Assembly: GCF_014610845.1 (NCBI RefSeq)
Contig: NZ_JABTCG010000001.1
Span: 806,001-870,000 of the forward strand
Source of the DNA: Maribacter arenosus
GTDB taxonomy: Bacteria; Bacteroidota; Bacteroidia; Flavobacteriales; Flavobacteriaceae
Direction of reading: 5' to 3'
Length of the DNA stretch: 64,000 nucleotides
Part shown: piece after piece, positions 25,745 through 33,931 of the stretch
Layout of the letters: the number at the start of each line of letters is the position of its first letter
Numbering within the stretch: the stretch's first letter is position 1
Notes under the pieces: model-generated
The model's input: the letters and a program-made list of their open reading frames with translations, nothing else
The model's database searches: none
What the model was told of the DNA's origin: nothing
Made by a program: the position numbers and the translations under genes

Positions 25745-28159
25745 CTAGTCACTGCCAACGGTTTTGAAACAATCCATACCAATAGGGGAACCATCGGGAA
25801 TCTTGGGGGCATCAATTAATTTAAATTTCCTTGGTGCTTTATTGAAATCATTGATACGTCTGATCATTTCCTGTGCATAAACATCGCTTTTTTCCATTAA
25901 CCCATTTTTTAGTGCTTTAAGTTTCTGATGTGCAATCGCATTAACCTGTGGATGTACTTTGTCCTGTGCCGCAAGGTTCATGATTTGGTAAAGCACCCTA
26001 AAGTTTATACTCTGCTGCACTTCGGTAAAGTACCTATCTTTATGCTGTTTGTTGATCGTACTATTGATCAGGGCATCAAGAACATCGAATAGACCAACAT
26101 TATCAGGGTCTAGGGCTTTTTGTTGAATAAGCCTTGAAGCCCGTTCAGGGTGAAGCAAAAGTTCCAAGGTCATATCAGCGGCCGTTTCCGGTGCCGACAA
26201 AGCATCAAAGGCAACTCCTGTTTTACCCTTTAGGGATTCCCTTGTTTTTCCATAACCAAAAGCCCTTGGGGGGAAAAGGTTCAATTTTTCCTTTGGAATA
26301 GCCATCCACTGGGCATCCAAGGTCTTTAATAGGGCCGATAATGCCTCTTGTTGTGCTTTTCTATCCACTATCGCGACCGTCGGTTGCCCGTCACCCTTGA
26401 CGACATAATTGTATTCCATACCCCCTACAACCTTTGCCACGGCTTCGGTTTGGTATCTATGAAAGAAGTAGAGGGGCACAAAAACGTCTTCCAATACGGA
26501 ATTCGGCTCCCCGGTTCTAATATTGTCAATCGAAAAATTATCTATGGCAGATGTTCTTAATTTCAACATATCCTCCAACTCCTTGGTCACATTTTGACCA
26601 TTATCCCATAGGTGTGCCAATACATGTGCACTACCCTTGGGGCGGGCATCCTGATCCGTGATATATCGTAGTCCTTTTTGTATGGCATTATCCATGATTT
26701 TATTCAGACCTTCCTTTTCATTAGCATCCTCCGGAAAGTCGGTATAAGAGTAGGCAACGGTTACCTTGTCCCATTCCCCAATACCCGTAGCATAGGCATT
26801 TGAAAAATCTATTTCTCCATTTTTCAAAGACAATTGAGGATGTGGATAGTCCATAACCGAGGCCCTGTCATTGGTCGAAGCGGCATAATTATGGGCAAAA
26901 CCGAGCGTATGCCCTATCTCATGGGCAGAAAGTTGACGTATTCTAGCCAATGCTAGGTCTAACATTGGTTGGTAATTGTCATCACTTTTGGCAAAAGGTT
27001 TATTCATCAACGCTTGGGCTATTAAAAAATCCTGACGAATACGCAAACTACCGAGGCTTACATGACCTTTAATTATCTCCCCCGTCCTTGGATCGGTTAT
27101 GCTGGCGCCATAACTCCATCCCCTTGTGGAACGATGGACCCACTGGATTACATTATAGCGAACATCCAAAGGATCTACATCGTCGGGCAACATGATCAAT
27201 TGAAAGGCATTTTTATATCCAATGGCTTCAAAGGCTTGGTTCCACCATCTACCTCCATCCAAAAGTGCAGAACGAATGGGCTCGGGGGTGCCATTGTCCA
27301 AATAATAGATAATGGGCTCCACGGCCTCGCTCGAGGTTGCAGTAGGATCTTTCCGCTCTAACCTATGTCGTGTAATAAACCTTTTGATTAATGATTCCTG
27401 AACTGGGGTAGAATAATCATAATACGAGGTCGGATATGAACCCGATCGAGTATCGAATACCCTTTTTTTATACTTATCATCGGGTAATTCAATAAAAGAA
27501 TGATGCTGGGCAACAGTCACTAAATTGGCATTTGGAGTAACCGATCTTATATAATCCCCCGTGGCCTCCCCCTTAAAGGTAAGCGTCACATCAAATTCCA
27601 CATTTTTGGGGAAAGCTTTGGTGCGTTCCAAATCAAATGCACTTTTTGATTGATCCAGACTATACGTACCTTGCTCTGATTTTTTTAATCTTGATGCCAC
27701 ACCATGGGTATCCTGCATTAAAAAATCGGTAATATCGATGATGTATTTTCCATTCCGCTCTTCTTCGATCTTAAATCCGAATAATACCGATTTGGCAAAG
27801 GCCTGTTCCACGGATTTTCGTTCCAACGCATTATCGGTCAAAGCCCTGAATTTTAGATTAGGCTGAATCAAAAGCAATTTGCCTCCTGCTTTTCTAAAAA
27901 AAACAACTTGTTCATTACCAAGCTGTCCCCGATCCAATCCAATATCATTGCTTCCAATTCCGTTGCTTAAAGAATATACATAGAGAAAATCATTTTCAAG
28001 GTCTTCGACTTCCAAATATATTTTATCGTTCTGATCATCATGATAAAAATTGAAAAGACCGCTAAATTTGCTGAAATCCTTACTTTTTTCGAGAAATTGT
28101 GCGTTGCCAATAGATAGTCCGACACAAAAGAACATAGCAAGGATATTTCTAATTTTCAT
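25745..28159 (-). CDS. Secreted zinc metalloprotease (DUF5117/DUF4953-type)
   Basis: Start at ATG 28159 (MKIRNILAMFFCVGLSIGNAQ signal peptide), 804 residues; the longer frame to 28219 runs into the divergent prfB promoter region. The zinc site HEIGHTLGFAHN (HExxHxxGxxH) lies about 413-424, followed by a SVMDYPHP Met-turn, as in metzincin-like proteases. The N-terminal beta domain (FYLEVEDLENDFLYVYSLSNGIGSND split over 50-75) and long helical C-terminus match Bacteroidota zinc-dependent metalloproteases of this class. Substrates unknown; periplasmic or secreted. A -7-like TAAATTTA is at 28190-28197. Confidence 0.88.
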   Translation of the reverse strand: MKIRNILAMFFCVGLSIGNAQFLEKSKDFSKFSGLFNFYHDDQNDKIYLEVEDLENDFLYVYSLSNGIGSNDIGLDRGQLGNEQVVFFRKAGGKLLLIQPNLKFRALTDNALERKSVEQAFAKSVLFGFKIEEERNGKYIIDITDFLMQDTHGVASRLKKSEQGTYSLDQSKSAFDLERTKAFPKNVEFDVTLTFKGEATGDYIRSVTPNANLVTVAQHHSFIELPDDKYKKRVFDTRSGSYPTSYYDYSTPVQESLIKRFITRHRLERKDPTATSSEAVEPIIYYLDNGTPEPIRSALLDGGRWWNQAFEAIGYKNAFQLIMLPDDVDPLDVRYNVIQWVHRSTRGWSYGASITDPRTGEIIKGHVSLGSLRIRQDFLIAQALMNKPFAKSDDNYQPMLDLALARIRQLSAHEIGHTLGFAHNYAASTNDRASVMDYPHPQLSLKNGEIDFSNAYATGIGEWDKVTVAYSYTDFPEDANEKEGLNKIMDNAIQKGLRYITDQDARPKGSAHVLAHLWDNGQNVTKELEDMLKLRTSAIDNFSIDNIRTGEPNSVLEDVFVPLYFFHRYQTEAVAKVVGGMEYNYVVKGDGQPTVAIVDRKAQQEALSALLKTLDAQWMAIPKEKLNLFPPRAFGYGKTRESLKGKTGVAFDALSAPETAADMTLELLLHPERASRLIQQKALDPDNVGLFDVLDALINSTINKQHKDRYFTEVQQSINFRVLYQIMNLAAQDKVHPQVNAIAHQKLKALKNGLMEKSDVYAQEMIRRINDFNKAPRKFKLIDAPKIPDGSPIGMDCFKTVGSD

Positions 28160-28207
28160 CATATTTTTCAACTTGATTTGATATGGACTAAATTTATATA
28201 AAATTGA

Positions 28208-28237
28208 TTGCACAACCATAGTTAAATCCTATTTTTG
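28208..28237 (+). promoter_or_regulatory. Promoter of prfB (TTG - 19 bp - TATTTTTG)
   Basis: TTG at 28208-28210 and the perfect -7 box TATTTTTG at 28230-28237, 19 bp apart. The start site would be near 28244, 12 nt before the ATG at 28256. Confidence 0.7.
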
Positions 28238-28255
28238 CTAAAAATAGAGTACACG

Positions 28256-29354
28256 ATGATAACTGTAGATCAATCCAAAGATCTCATTGAGCGCCTCGGT
28301 GCGTTAAGGAGGTATCTTTGACATAGATGCCAAGCTTGTAGAGATAGAGAACGAAGAAGAAAAAACATTAGCTCCTAGTTTTTGGGATGACCCAAAAAAA
28401 GCCCAGGAACAAATGAAATTCATACAATCCAAGAAACATTGGGTCGATGACTTCAATGTTGCCAAGACCTTGGTGGGTGATTTAGAGGTATTACTGGAAT
28501 TTCAGAAAGAAGGTGAAATATCAGAAGCCGAAGTTGTAGCCCAATATGAAAAAGCCACTGATTTAATCGAGAAATTAGAGTTCAAGAATATGCTTTCGGA
28601 AGAAGGCGATGAACTAACCGCCGTTTTACAGATCACCGCTGGGGCGGGTGGTACCGAAAGTTGTGATTGGGCGGCCATGCTAATGCGCATGTACATGATG
28701 TGGAGCGAAAAAAATGGCTATAAGGTCAAGGAGCTCAACTATCAGGAAGGTGATGTCGCGGGTATCAAAACAGTCACTTTGGAGATAGAAGGGGAATATG
28801 CCTTTGGTTGGCTCAAAGGTGAAAATGGGGTACATCGCTTGGTGCGAATTTCCCCTTTCGACAGTAATGCGAAGCGACACACCTCATTCGCCTCGGTTTA
28901 TGTTTATCCTCTGGTCGATGATAGTATAGAGATTGATGTGAACCCTGCGGATATTGAGATAACCACGGCAAGGTCCAGTGGTGCCGGTGGGCAAAATGTA
29001 AATAAGGTAGAAACGAAAGTGCAACTGGTTCACAAGCCTTCAGGCATTCAGATTTCATGCTCCGATTCCCGTTCTCAACATGATAACAGGGCCACTGCCC
29101 TCAAAATGTTGAAATCCCAATTGTATGAGATTGAACTACGGAAGAAAATGGAAGCCCGGGATGAGATCGAATCTTCCAAAATGAAAATAGAATGGGGATC
29201 CCAAATTCGAAATTATGTTATGCATCCCTATAAATTGGTAAAGGATGTCAGAACTGGGGAGGAAACGGGGAATGTCGATGCTGTGATGGATGGAAATATC
29301 GATCAATTCTTAAAGGCCTTTCTGATGATGATGGGGCAAAAAGGGGAAGAATAA
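28256..29354 (+). CDS. prfB: Peptide chain release factor 2, expressed by +1 programmed frameshift
   Basis: ATG 28256 opens a 21-codon frame ending at an in-frame TGA (28319-28321) within CTTTGAC. Shifting +1 at CTT continues in the frame that runs to 29354, for a total of 365 residues, the usual RF2 length. Visible are the Ser-Pro-Phe tripeptide for UGA/UAA reading ([15 protein letters not shown], about 199-201) and [11 protein letters not shown] with GGQ about 244-246 for peptidyl-tRNA hydrolysis. Low RF2 lets the ribosome slip at UGA, giving autoregulation. It is followed 18 bp on by a HAD gene and then arsC in one direction. Confidence 0.97.
28306..28322 (+). promoter_or_regulatory. RF2 recoding site: internal Shine-Dalgarno plus CTT TGA C
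   Basis: AAGGAGG (28306-28312), six bases, then in-frame TGA (28319-28321) followed by C. Spacing and slippery codon are the same as in the classical prfB frameshift site. The downstream frame resumes at GAC 28320. Confidence 0.95.
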
Positions 29355-29372
29355 TTAGCAAGGAATAATTCA

Positions 29373-29990
29373 ATGAGTGCAATAGACACTATTATTTTTG
29401 ATCTAGGGGGCGTATTAATCGATTGGAATCCCAAATATGTTTATCGTGATGTTTTCGATGGCGACGAGGAAAAGGTAGATTGGTTCTTAAACAACATCTG
29501 TACTTCGGAATGGAATGTGGCGCATGATGCCGGAAGGCCTTTGAAAGAGGGTACTGAGCTATTGGTCAATCAATATCCAGAATATGAAACTTGGATAAGA
29601 TTATATTATGACCGATGGCCAGAAATGTTGGGAGGCGCTATTTCGGATTCGGTAGCTATATTAAGGAAACTAAAACAACTAAATATGCATGGCCTCTATG
29701 CCTTGACCAATTGGAGCGCAGAGACTTTCCCGGTAGCGAAGCAACGTTTTGAATTCTTGCGGTATTTTGACGGAATAGTTGTTTCTGGGGCAGAAAAAAC
29801 AATAAAACCGTCGCAAAAAATATATAATATCACCTTAGATCGATATAACATTATCCCCGAGAAAGCTGTGTTTATCGATGACAATCTTAATAATGTAAAA
29901 GCCGCAGAAGAATTGGGAATCAAAGGAATCCACTTCAAAAGTGCTATGCAATTACAAAATGATTTAAGGACAATGAACGTTGCTATTTAA
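29373..29990 (+). CDS. HAD-superfamily hydrolase (YihX-like phosphatase)
   Basis: This is a 205-residue protein. Motif I is FDLGGVLIDWNP (the second acid of DxD is replaced: D-L-G), motif II LTNWSAETF, motif III Lys in KPSQKIY, and motif IV FIDDNLNNVKAA. The helical cap after motif I matches small-phosphatase subfamily members. The missing second Asp in motif I is common in the YihX/epoxide-hydrolase-N-like subgroup. Substrate unknown; probably a sugar or nucleotide phosphate. Co-directional with prfB and arsC with short gaps (18 bp each side). Confidence 0.88.
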   Translation: MSAIDTIIFDLGGVLIDWNPKYVYRDVFDGDEEKVDWFLNNICTSEWNVAHDAGRPLKEGTELLVNQYPEYETWIRLYYDRWPEMLGGAISDSVAILRKLKQLNMHGLYALTNWSAETFPVAKQRFEFLRYFDGIVVSGAEKTIKPSQKIYNITLDRYNIIPEKAVFIDDNLNNVKAAEELGIKGIHFKSAMQLQNDLRTMNVAI

Positions 29991-30007
29991 CAAAAAACAC
30001 CAATAAA

Positions 30008-30355
30008 ATGATAAAAATTTACCATAACCCAAGATGTACCAAATCGCGTCAAGGTCTGGAAGCTGTGCAGAAATCCGGGAAAAAATTTGAGGTTGTCAAG
30101 TATTTGGAAAACATTCCGACCAAAGATGAATTAAGACAAGTGTTGGGCTATTTGAATATGCCGGCTGAAAATCTAGTGCGTAAAAATGAGGTTGTCTGGA
30201 AAGAGAATTACCGTGGTAAAACCTTAAGCGAAGCGGAAATTCTGGAGGCCATGGTCGAATACCCCAAACTCATTGAACGCCCAATTGTCATAAAAGGAAA
30301 TAAAGCCGTTATCGGCAGACCCGTCGAGAATATTCTCGAACTTTTAAAAGATTAG
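30008..30355 (+). CDS. arsC: ArsC-family arsenate reductase
   Basis: This is a 115-residue thioredoxin-fold protein. HNPRCTKSRQ carries the single catalytic Cys at residue 10, and later Arg residues in ERPIVIKGNKAVIGRP match the ArsC/Spx family. Glutaredoxin-linked ArsC reduces arsenate to arsenite. No arsR, arsB or acr3 lies nearby, so it may be a general ArsC/YffB-like protein rather than part of a resistance operon. Third gene of a prfB-HAD-arsC group. Confidence 0.88.
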   Translation: MIKIYHNPRCTKSRQGLEAVQKSGKKFEVVKYLENIPTKDELRQVLGYLNMPAENLVRKNEVVWKENYRGKTLSEAEILEAMVEYPKLIERPIVIKGNKAVIGRPVENILELLKD

Positions 30356-30450
30356 AACACCCCCTAAATACATTTTACCCAAATACTAAAACCCTTTTTT
30401 GGCACCCTTCTTGTTCATAAACTACACTATGAAAATTGAATTAACAAAGA

Positions 30451-30470
30451 TTTAACCTTTAAGGGTTAAA
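30451..30470. promoter_or_regulatory. Inverted repeat in the promoter of the Gly/Tyr-rich protein - TonB receptor unit
   Basis: TTTAACC and GGTTAAA arms flank a short centre and overlap the expected -33 position of the 30479 promoter. Its placement suggests an operator, but no regulator is evident. Confidence 0.35.
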
Positions 30471-30478
30471 CCATCTAC

Positions 30479-30486
30479 TAATTTTG
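30479..30486 (+). promoter_or_regulatory. -7 box TAATTTTG for the 30506 gene
   Basis: A perfect TAnnTTTG; predicted start near 30493, 13 nt before the ATG. Confidence 0.65.
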
Positions 30487-30505
30487 AAATCTAAAAACCA
30501 CGATC

Positions 30506-31024
30506 ATGAAAATAAATAGTACATTTTTTATTGTCCTGTTCACTTTATTATTGGCAGGTGTTGAACTACAGGCACAATACGGTTATGGCAATGGCTATGG
30601 CGGATATGGATACGGTGGAAGAGGCACAGGATACGGCAGGGGACGCACTGCGATACCCCAAGCCCAAACCCCTCAAAAAGAACCTGAACCCTTAACTGCC
30701 GACGAAATTGTTGATAATGAAATGCCCGAAATTGCTAGTGCGCTTGAATTAAACGATTTTGAAACCGCTGTGCTTAGCAGTATCCTTAAAAAATATGTGC
30801 AGGAACGTATAGAAATGCAAATTCTTAAGTTGGATGCAGACCAAATGCGGGAGCAAATGGATAAAATAACCCAGCGGCAAACCGAGGAACTCAAAGCAGG
30901 TCTTCCATTGGAAAAATACGAGGCATTTGTCGAACTTCAGAAAAAAGGGGTCTCAAAAACCAAGAAGGAGAAAAAAAAGAAGGAGAAAAGGCAAAAAAAG
31001 AAAAAAAAGACAGATCAAGGCTAA
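30506..31024 (+). CDS. Secreted Gly/Tyr-rich protein with helical core and poly-Lys tail
   Basis: This is a 172-residue protein. Order: a signal peptide (to VELQAQ); a Gly/Tyr/Arg-rich segment about 25-48 (YGYGNGYGGYGYGG); a Pro-rich linker; a helical region about 62-150 (ADEIVDNEMPEIASALELND, then a coiled-coil-like stretch) that recalls Spy/CpxP or metal-sensor-type periplasmic helices; then a tail of almost only Lys (KKEKKKKEKRQKKKKKTDQG). It is 13 bp upstream of a TonB receptor gene and surely co-transcribed. Function unknown; a periplasmic chaperone or envelope-binding partner of the receptor is a guess. Confidence 0.8.
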   Translation: MKINSTFFIVLFTLLLAGVELQAQYGYGNGYGGYGYGGRGTGYGRGRTAIPQAQTPQKEPEPLTADEIVDNEMPEIASALELNDFETAVLSSILKKYVQERIEMQILKLDADQMREQMDKITQRQTEELKAGLPLEKYEAFVELQKKGVSKTKKEKKKKEKRQKKKKKTDQG

Positions 31025-31037
31025 CTAAATCAAATAC

Positions 31038-33551
31038 ATGAAAAAACTCTTCCAGTTAATGCTATCATTAACATCTTTCGTTGTACTGGCACAACAACCC
31101 CATGGACAGCGTCCCGACCCGATAAACATAACAGGAATAGTTTTAGACCAAGATACAGGACAACCCCTGGAATACGCTACCCTGATCTTACAAAGTTTAC
31201 GCAATCCCGAAAAGATTACCGGTGGAATCACCGATGCAACCGGTAAATTCAATGTTGAGACCCTGCCCGGCAGATATAATCTTAGGGTTGAATTCATTTC
31301 TTATAAGACCTTTACGTTGGAGAGTCAGAACCTGAGATCTTCCACAGATTTGGGGACCATAAAATTAGCCATTGATGTAGAACAATTACAAGAGGTTCTG
31401 GTAACCGGGGAACGAACCACTGTTGAACTCCGCTTGGATAAAAAAATATATAATGTGGGATCTGACCTTACGGTAAAAGGAGGGTCGGTTACCGATGTTC
31501 TAGACAATGTTCCTTCGGTCACCGTAGATGTAGAAGGGAACATAAGCCTTCGAGGCAATGAAAGTGTACGTATACTTATCAACGGCAAACCTTCTGCCCT
31601 CTCTGGCCTGAGTACGGAAGCCTTACAACAATTACCCGCAGAGGCCATTGATAGAGTAGAAGTCATAACAAACCCATCGGCCCGTTATGATGCCGAGGGG
31701 ACTGCTGGAATACTCAATATTATCCTTAAGCAAAGTAAAACCGCTGGTGTCAATGGTTCGGTAACCTTAAACGTTGGTAACCCTGAATCTTATGGAGCGA
31801 ATCTAAGTCTCAATCTAAGAAGGGATAAGTTCAATATATTTACGAATACTTCCTATCGCTATCGAAGTGGCCCTGGCAACGCTCTTTTTGAGCAAGAAAA
31901 CTTTAACCCCGATGGTAGTACCGCCAGTTTTCAGGATGAAATCAGAAAATACGAAAGGCAGGATGATGGCATTAACACCAATATCGGTTTTGAATATTTC
32001 ATTGATGGGAACAGTAGCATCACCAATTCTTTTGTATATAGAAAATCTAGTGGAAACGATTATACCGATATTGATTTTTTCAACTTTGATGCGTTAATGA
32101 ACCCCACCATCGAAAGAAACCGATACTCCACAGAAATCGATGAGGATGAGGATATACAGTATTCTGTAAATTACAAAAAGAATTTTGAAAAAGATGGTCA
32201 TGAACTTACGATGGACTATCAATACTCAACTGGGAGTGAGCTAGAGAATTCGATTATCAATGAAACCCTTGTAGGCGAAAACAGCAACTTTCCGACCGAG
32301 CAGACCATTAATGATGAAAGTCAAATAAGACAATTAGTGCAAATGGATTATGTATTACCTTTTGGTAAGGACGATGCATCACAATTTGAATTAGGATACC
32401 GGGGTACTTTCAACGATTTCAATACCGATTTTAATTTTGGGATCCTTTCCGACGGAGTCCTTAATAGCGACCCGGACTTTAGTAACGAGCTCAACTATAA
32501 GGAATATGTGAATTCGGCCTATACCCAATTAGGAACCAAGATTAAAAAGTTCAATATTTTGGGAGGACTTCGCATGGAAGCCTCCGATATTGGGGTTGAA
32601 CTGGTGAATAGCAATGAAGTAAACAATAAGACCTATGTAGATTGGTTTCCATCCTTATTCTTGGGGTATGAGTTTTCAGAACAAGAACAATTCACCATTA
32701 GTTATAGTCGAAGATTACGCAGACCACGTTCCAGATTTATAAATCCGTTCCCCTCCAGATCAAGTAACACGAATCTTTTTCAAGGTAATCCGAATCTGGA
32801 TCCTACCTATACCAATGCCTTTGACCTAGGGTATCTTAGGAGATGGGATAAGTTCACTTTCAACACCTCGGCCTATTACAATCATTCTACCGGAGTATTT
32901 CAATTTATTACTCAGGAAAGAGGGGATTTTGTTGAGATCGAGAATCCGGACGACCCTGCCAATCCGGTCATAGTTCCTGTACAAGTAAGGACCCCGATCA
33001 ATTTGGCTACGGAAAGTCGGTATGGCATGGAGTTTACAACTTCCTATGTCCCAAAAAAGGATTGGAGGCTAAGTTGGAACCTGAACCTTTTCCAACAACA
33101 ATTGAAAGGGGATTATGTTTATACTAATTTTCAGGACGAGGTAATTACCCAAAATTTCGATTCGGATAATTTCACCTGGTTCACGAGATTTAGCGGCAAA
33201 TTGCCTTTACCAGCTGCCATAGATTTTCAAACCAATGTGTTTTATATGGGGCCCTCTGTAAGTGCTCAATCAAAATATAAAAGCATGTTGAGCACAAACC
33301 TGGCCTTTAGTAAAGATGTGGTAAAAGATAAAGCCACGGTTTCATTGAATGTCAGTGACCTCTTCAATACGCGTAAACGCAGAAGCGAAACCAGAACTGA
33401 TAATGTTTTTACTTATAGTGAATTTCAATGGCGACAACGTCAGATTACATTGTCCTTTTTATATAGGTTCAACCAGCCACAAAACCAAAGAAATAGAAAT
33501 GGCCAAAGAAATGGTGGTGGTGACGAGGGGGATATGGAGTTTGAAGGATAG
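31038..33551 (+). CDS. TonB-dependent receptor with carboxypeptidase-regulatory-like N-domain (OMP_b-brl_3 type)
   Basis: This is an 837-residue protein. A signal peptide (MKKLFQLMLSLTSFVVLAQ) is followed by a CarboxypepD_reg-like beta-sandwich about 28-115 (ITGIVLDQDTGQPLEYATL), then a plug about 120-230 (VTDVLDNVPSVTVDVEGNISLRG cut at 145-170, NPSARYDAEGTAGILNIIL), then an outer-membrane barrel ending in an aromatic strand. A Gly/Asn/Arg-rich tail follows (PQNQRNRNGQRNGGGDEG). It is not the SusC class (no SusD gene beside it). Substrate unknown. It is in an operon with the Gly/Tyr-rich protein upstream, and a clear terminator follows at 33574. Confidence 0.9.
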   Translation: MKKLFQLMLSLTSFVVLAQQPHGQRPDPINITGIVLDQDTGQPLEYATLILQSLRNPEKITGGITDATGKFNVETLPGRYNLRVEFISYKTFTLESQNLRSSTDLGTIKLAIDVEQLQEVLVTGERTTVELRLDKKIYNVGSDLTVKGGSVTDVLDNVPSVTVDVEGNISLRGNESVRILINGKPSALSGLSTEALQQLPAEAIDRVEVITNPSARYDAEGTAGILNIILKQSKTAGVNGSVTLNVGNPESYGANLSLNLRRDKFNIFTNTSYRYRSGPGNALFEQENFNPDGSTASFQDEIRKYERQDDGINTNIGFEYFIDGNSSITNSFVYRKSSGNDYTDIDFFNFDALMNPTIERNRYSTEIDEDEDIQYSVNYKKNFEKDGHELTMDYQYSTGSELENSIINETLVGENSNFPTEQTINDESQIRQLVQMDYVLPFGKDDASQFELGYRGTFNDFNTDFNFGILSDGVLNSDPDFSNELNYKEYVNSAYTQLGTKIKKFNILGGLRMEASDIGVELVNSNEVNNKTYVDWFPSLFLGYEFSEQEQFTISYSRRLRRPRSRFINPFPSRSSNTNLFQGNPNLDPTYTNAFDLGYLRRWDKFTFNTSAYYNHSTGVFQFITQERGDFVEIENPDDPANPVIVPVQVRTPINLATESRYGMEFTTSYVPKKDWRLSWNLNLFQQQLKGDYVYTNFQDEVITQNFDSDNFTWFTRFSGKLPLPAAIDFQTNVFYMGPSVSAQSKYKSMLSTNLAFSKDVVKDKATVSLNVSDLFNTRKRRSETRTDNVFTYSEFQWRQRQITLSFLYRFNQPQNQRNRNGQRNGGGDEGDMEFEG

Positions 33552-33573
33552 AATTTATGATTTCAACTTAAAC

Positions 33574-33604
33574 AAAAAGGAAGCCAAACGGCTTCCTTTT
33601 TTAT
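33574..33604 (+). terminator. Intrinsic terminator after the TonB receptor gene
   Basis: Arms AAAAAGGAAGCC and GGCTTCCTTTTT flank an AAAC loop and run into T. The palindrome can also serve the minus-strand gene ending at 33601, whose stop codon lies inside the T tract. Confidence 0.85.
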
Positions 33605-33777
33605 TCTTCCAATCGCGCAGCCCTTTTGGCCTTGCGTTTTTCTATTATCATTTCCCGAATGTTCCCAAACAACCAATACGGAACCACGAAGGTAATTAAG
33701 AATATCATTAACCAGAAGCCAATGGTCAAAATGGTCAAGAATGCTAAAAATCCTAAATATTGGTCAAATTCGAACAT
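33601..33777 (-). CDS. 58-residue single-span membrane protein
   Basis: An open frame from ATG 33777 to TAA 33603-33601. The translation starts MFEFDQYLGFLAFLTILTIG; then a hydrophobic span through about residue 36 and a basic, amphipathic tail (EKRKAKRAARLEE). A perfect -7 box TATCTTTG lies 20 bp upstream and a palindromic terminator at the end, so it is a complete transcription unit between the TonB receptor and fumC. Family not recognised; likely an inner-membrane small protein with a cytoplasmic basic tail. Too short for default gene-calling cutoffs. Confidence 0.72.
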   Translation of the reverse strand: MFEFDQYLGFLAFLTILTIGFWLMIFLITFVVPYWLFGNIREMIIEKRKAKRAARLEE

Positions 33778-33796
33778 CTGTACTTATTTAATGACA

Positions 33797-33804
33797 CAAA
33801 GATA
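33797..33804 (-). promoter_or_regulatory. -7 box TATCTTTG of the 58-residue membrane protein gene
   Basis: A perfect TAnnTTTG on the minus strand with a TTG about 21 bp upstream. Predicted start near 33791, 14 nt before the ATG. Confidence 0.65.
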
Positions 33805-33901
33805 GTTTGAAAAGAATCAAAAGAGCAAATCAAATGCAAAAAAAATCTCCATTTTCTTAAAAATTAAGTTTCTTGGCACCTCTTAAAATTTACTAATGGA
33901 G

Positions 33902-33909
33902 TACCTTTG
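33902..33909 (+). promoter_or_regulatory. -7 box TACCTTTG for fumC
   Basis: A perfect TAnnTTTG, predicted start near 33916. It lies inside the longer reading frame from 33896, which therefore cannot be the true start. Confidence 0.65.
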
Positions 33910-33931
33910 CAAGAAACCAAAATACCTTATT

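Noticed and set aside
28160-28219. N-terminal extension of the metalloprotease
   Set aside because: It lacks a signal peptide at its N-terminus and overlaps divergent promoter sequence; the internal Met gives a clean signal peptide.
30008-30355. Arsenic resistance operon
   Set aside because: Only arsC is present; no arsR, arsB/acr3 or arsM nearby, so it is not an ars island.
31038-33551. SusC/SusD polysaccharide utilisation locus
   Set aside because: Receptor is of the OMP_b-brl_3 type, with no SusD-like lipoprotein or carbohydrate-active enzyme beside it.
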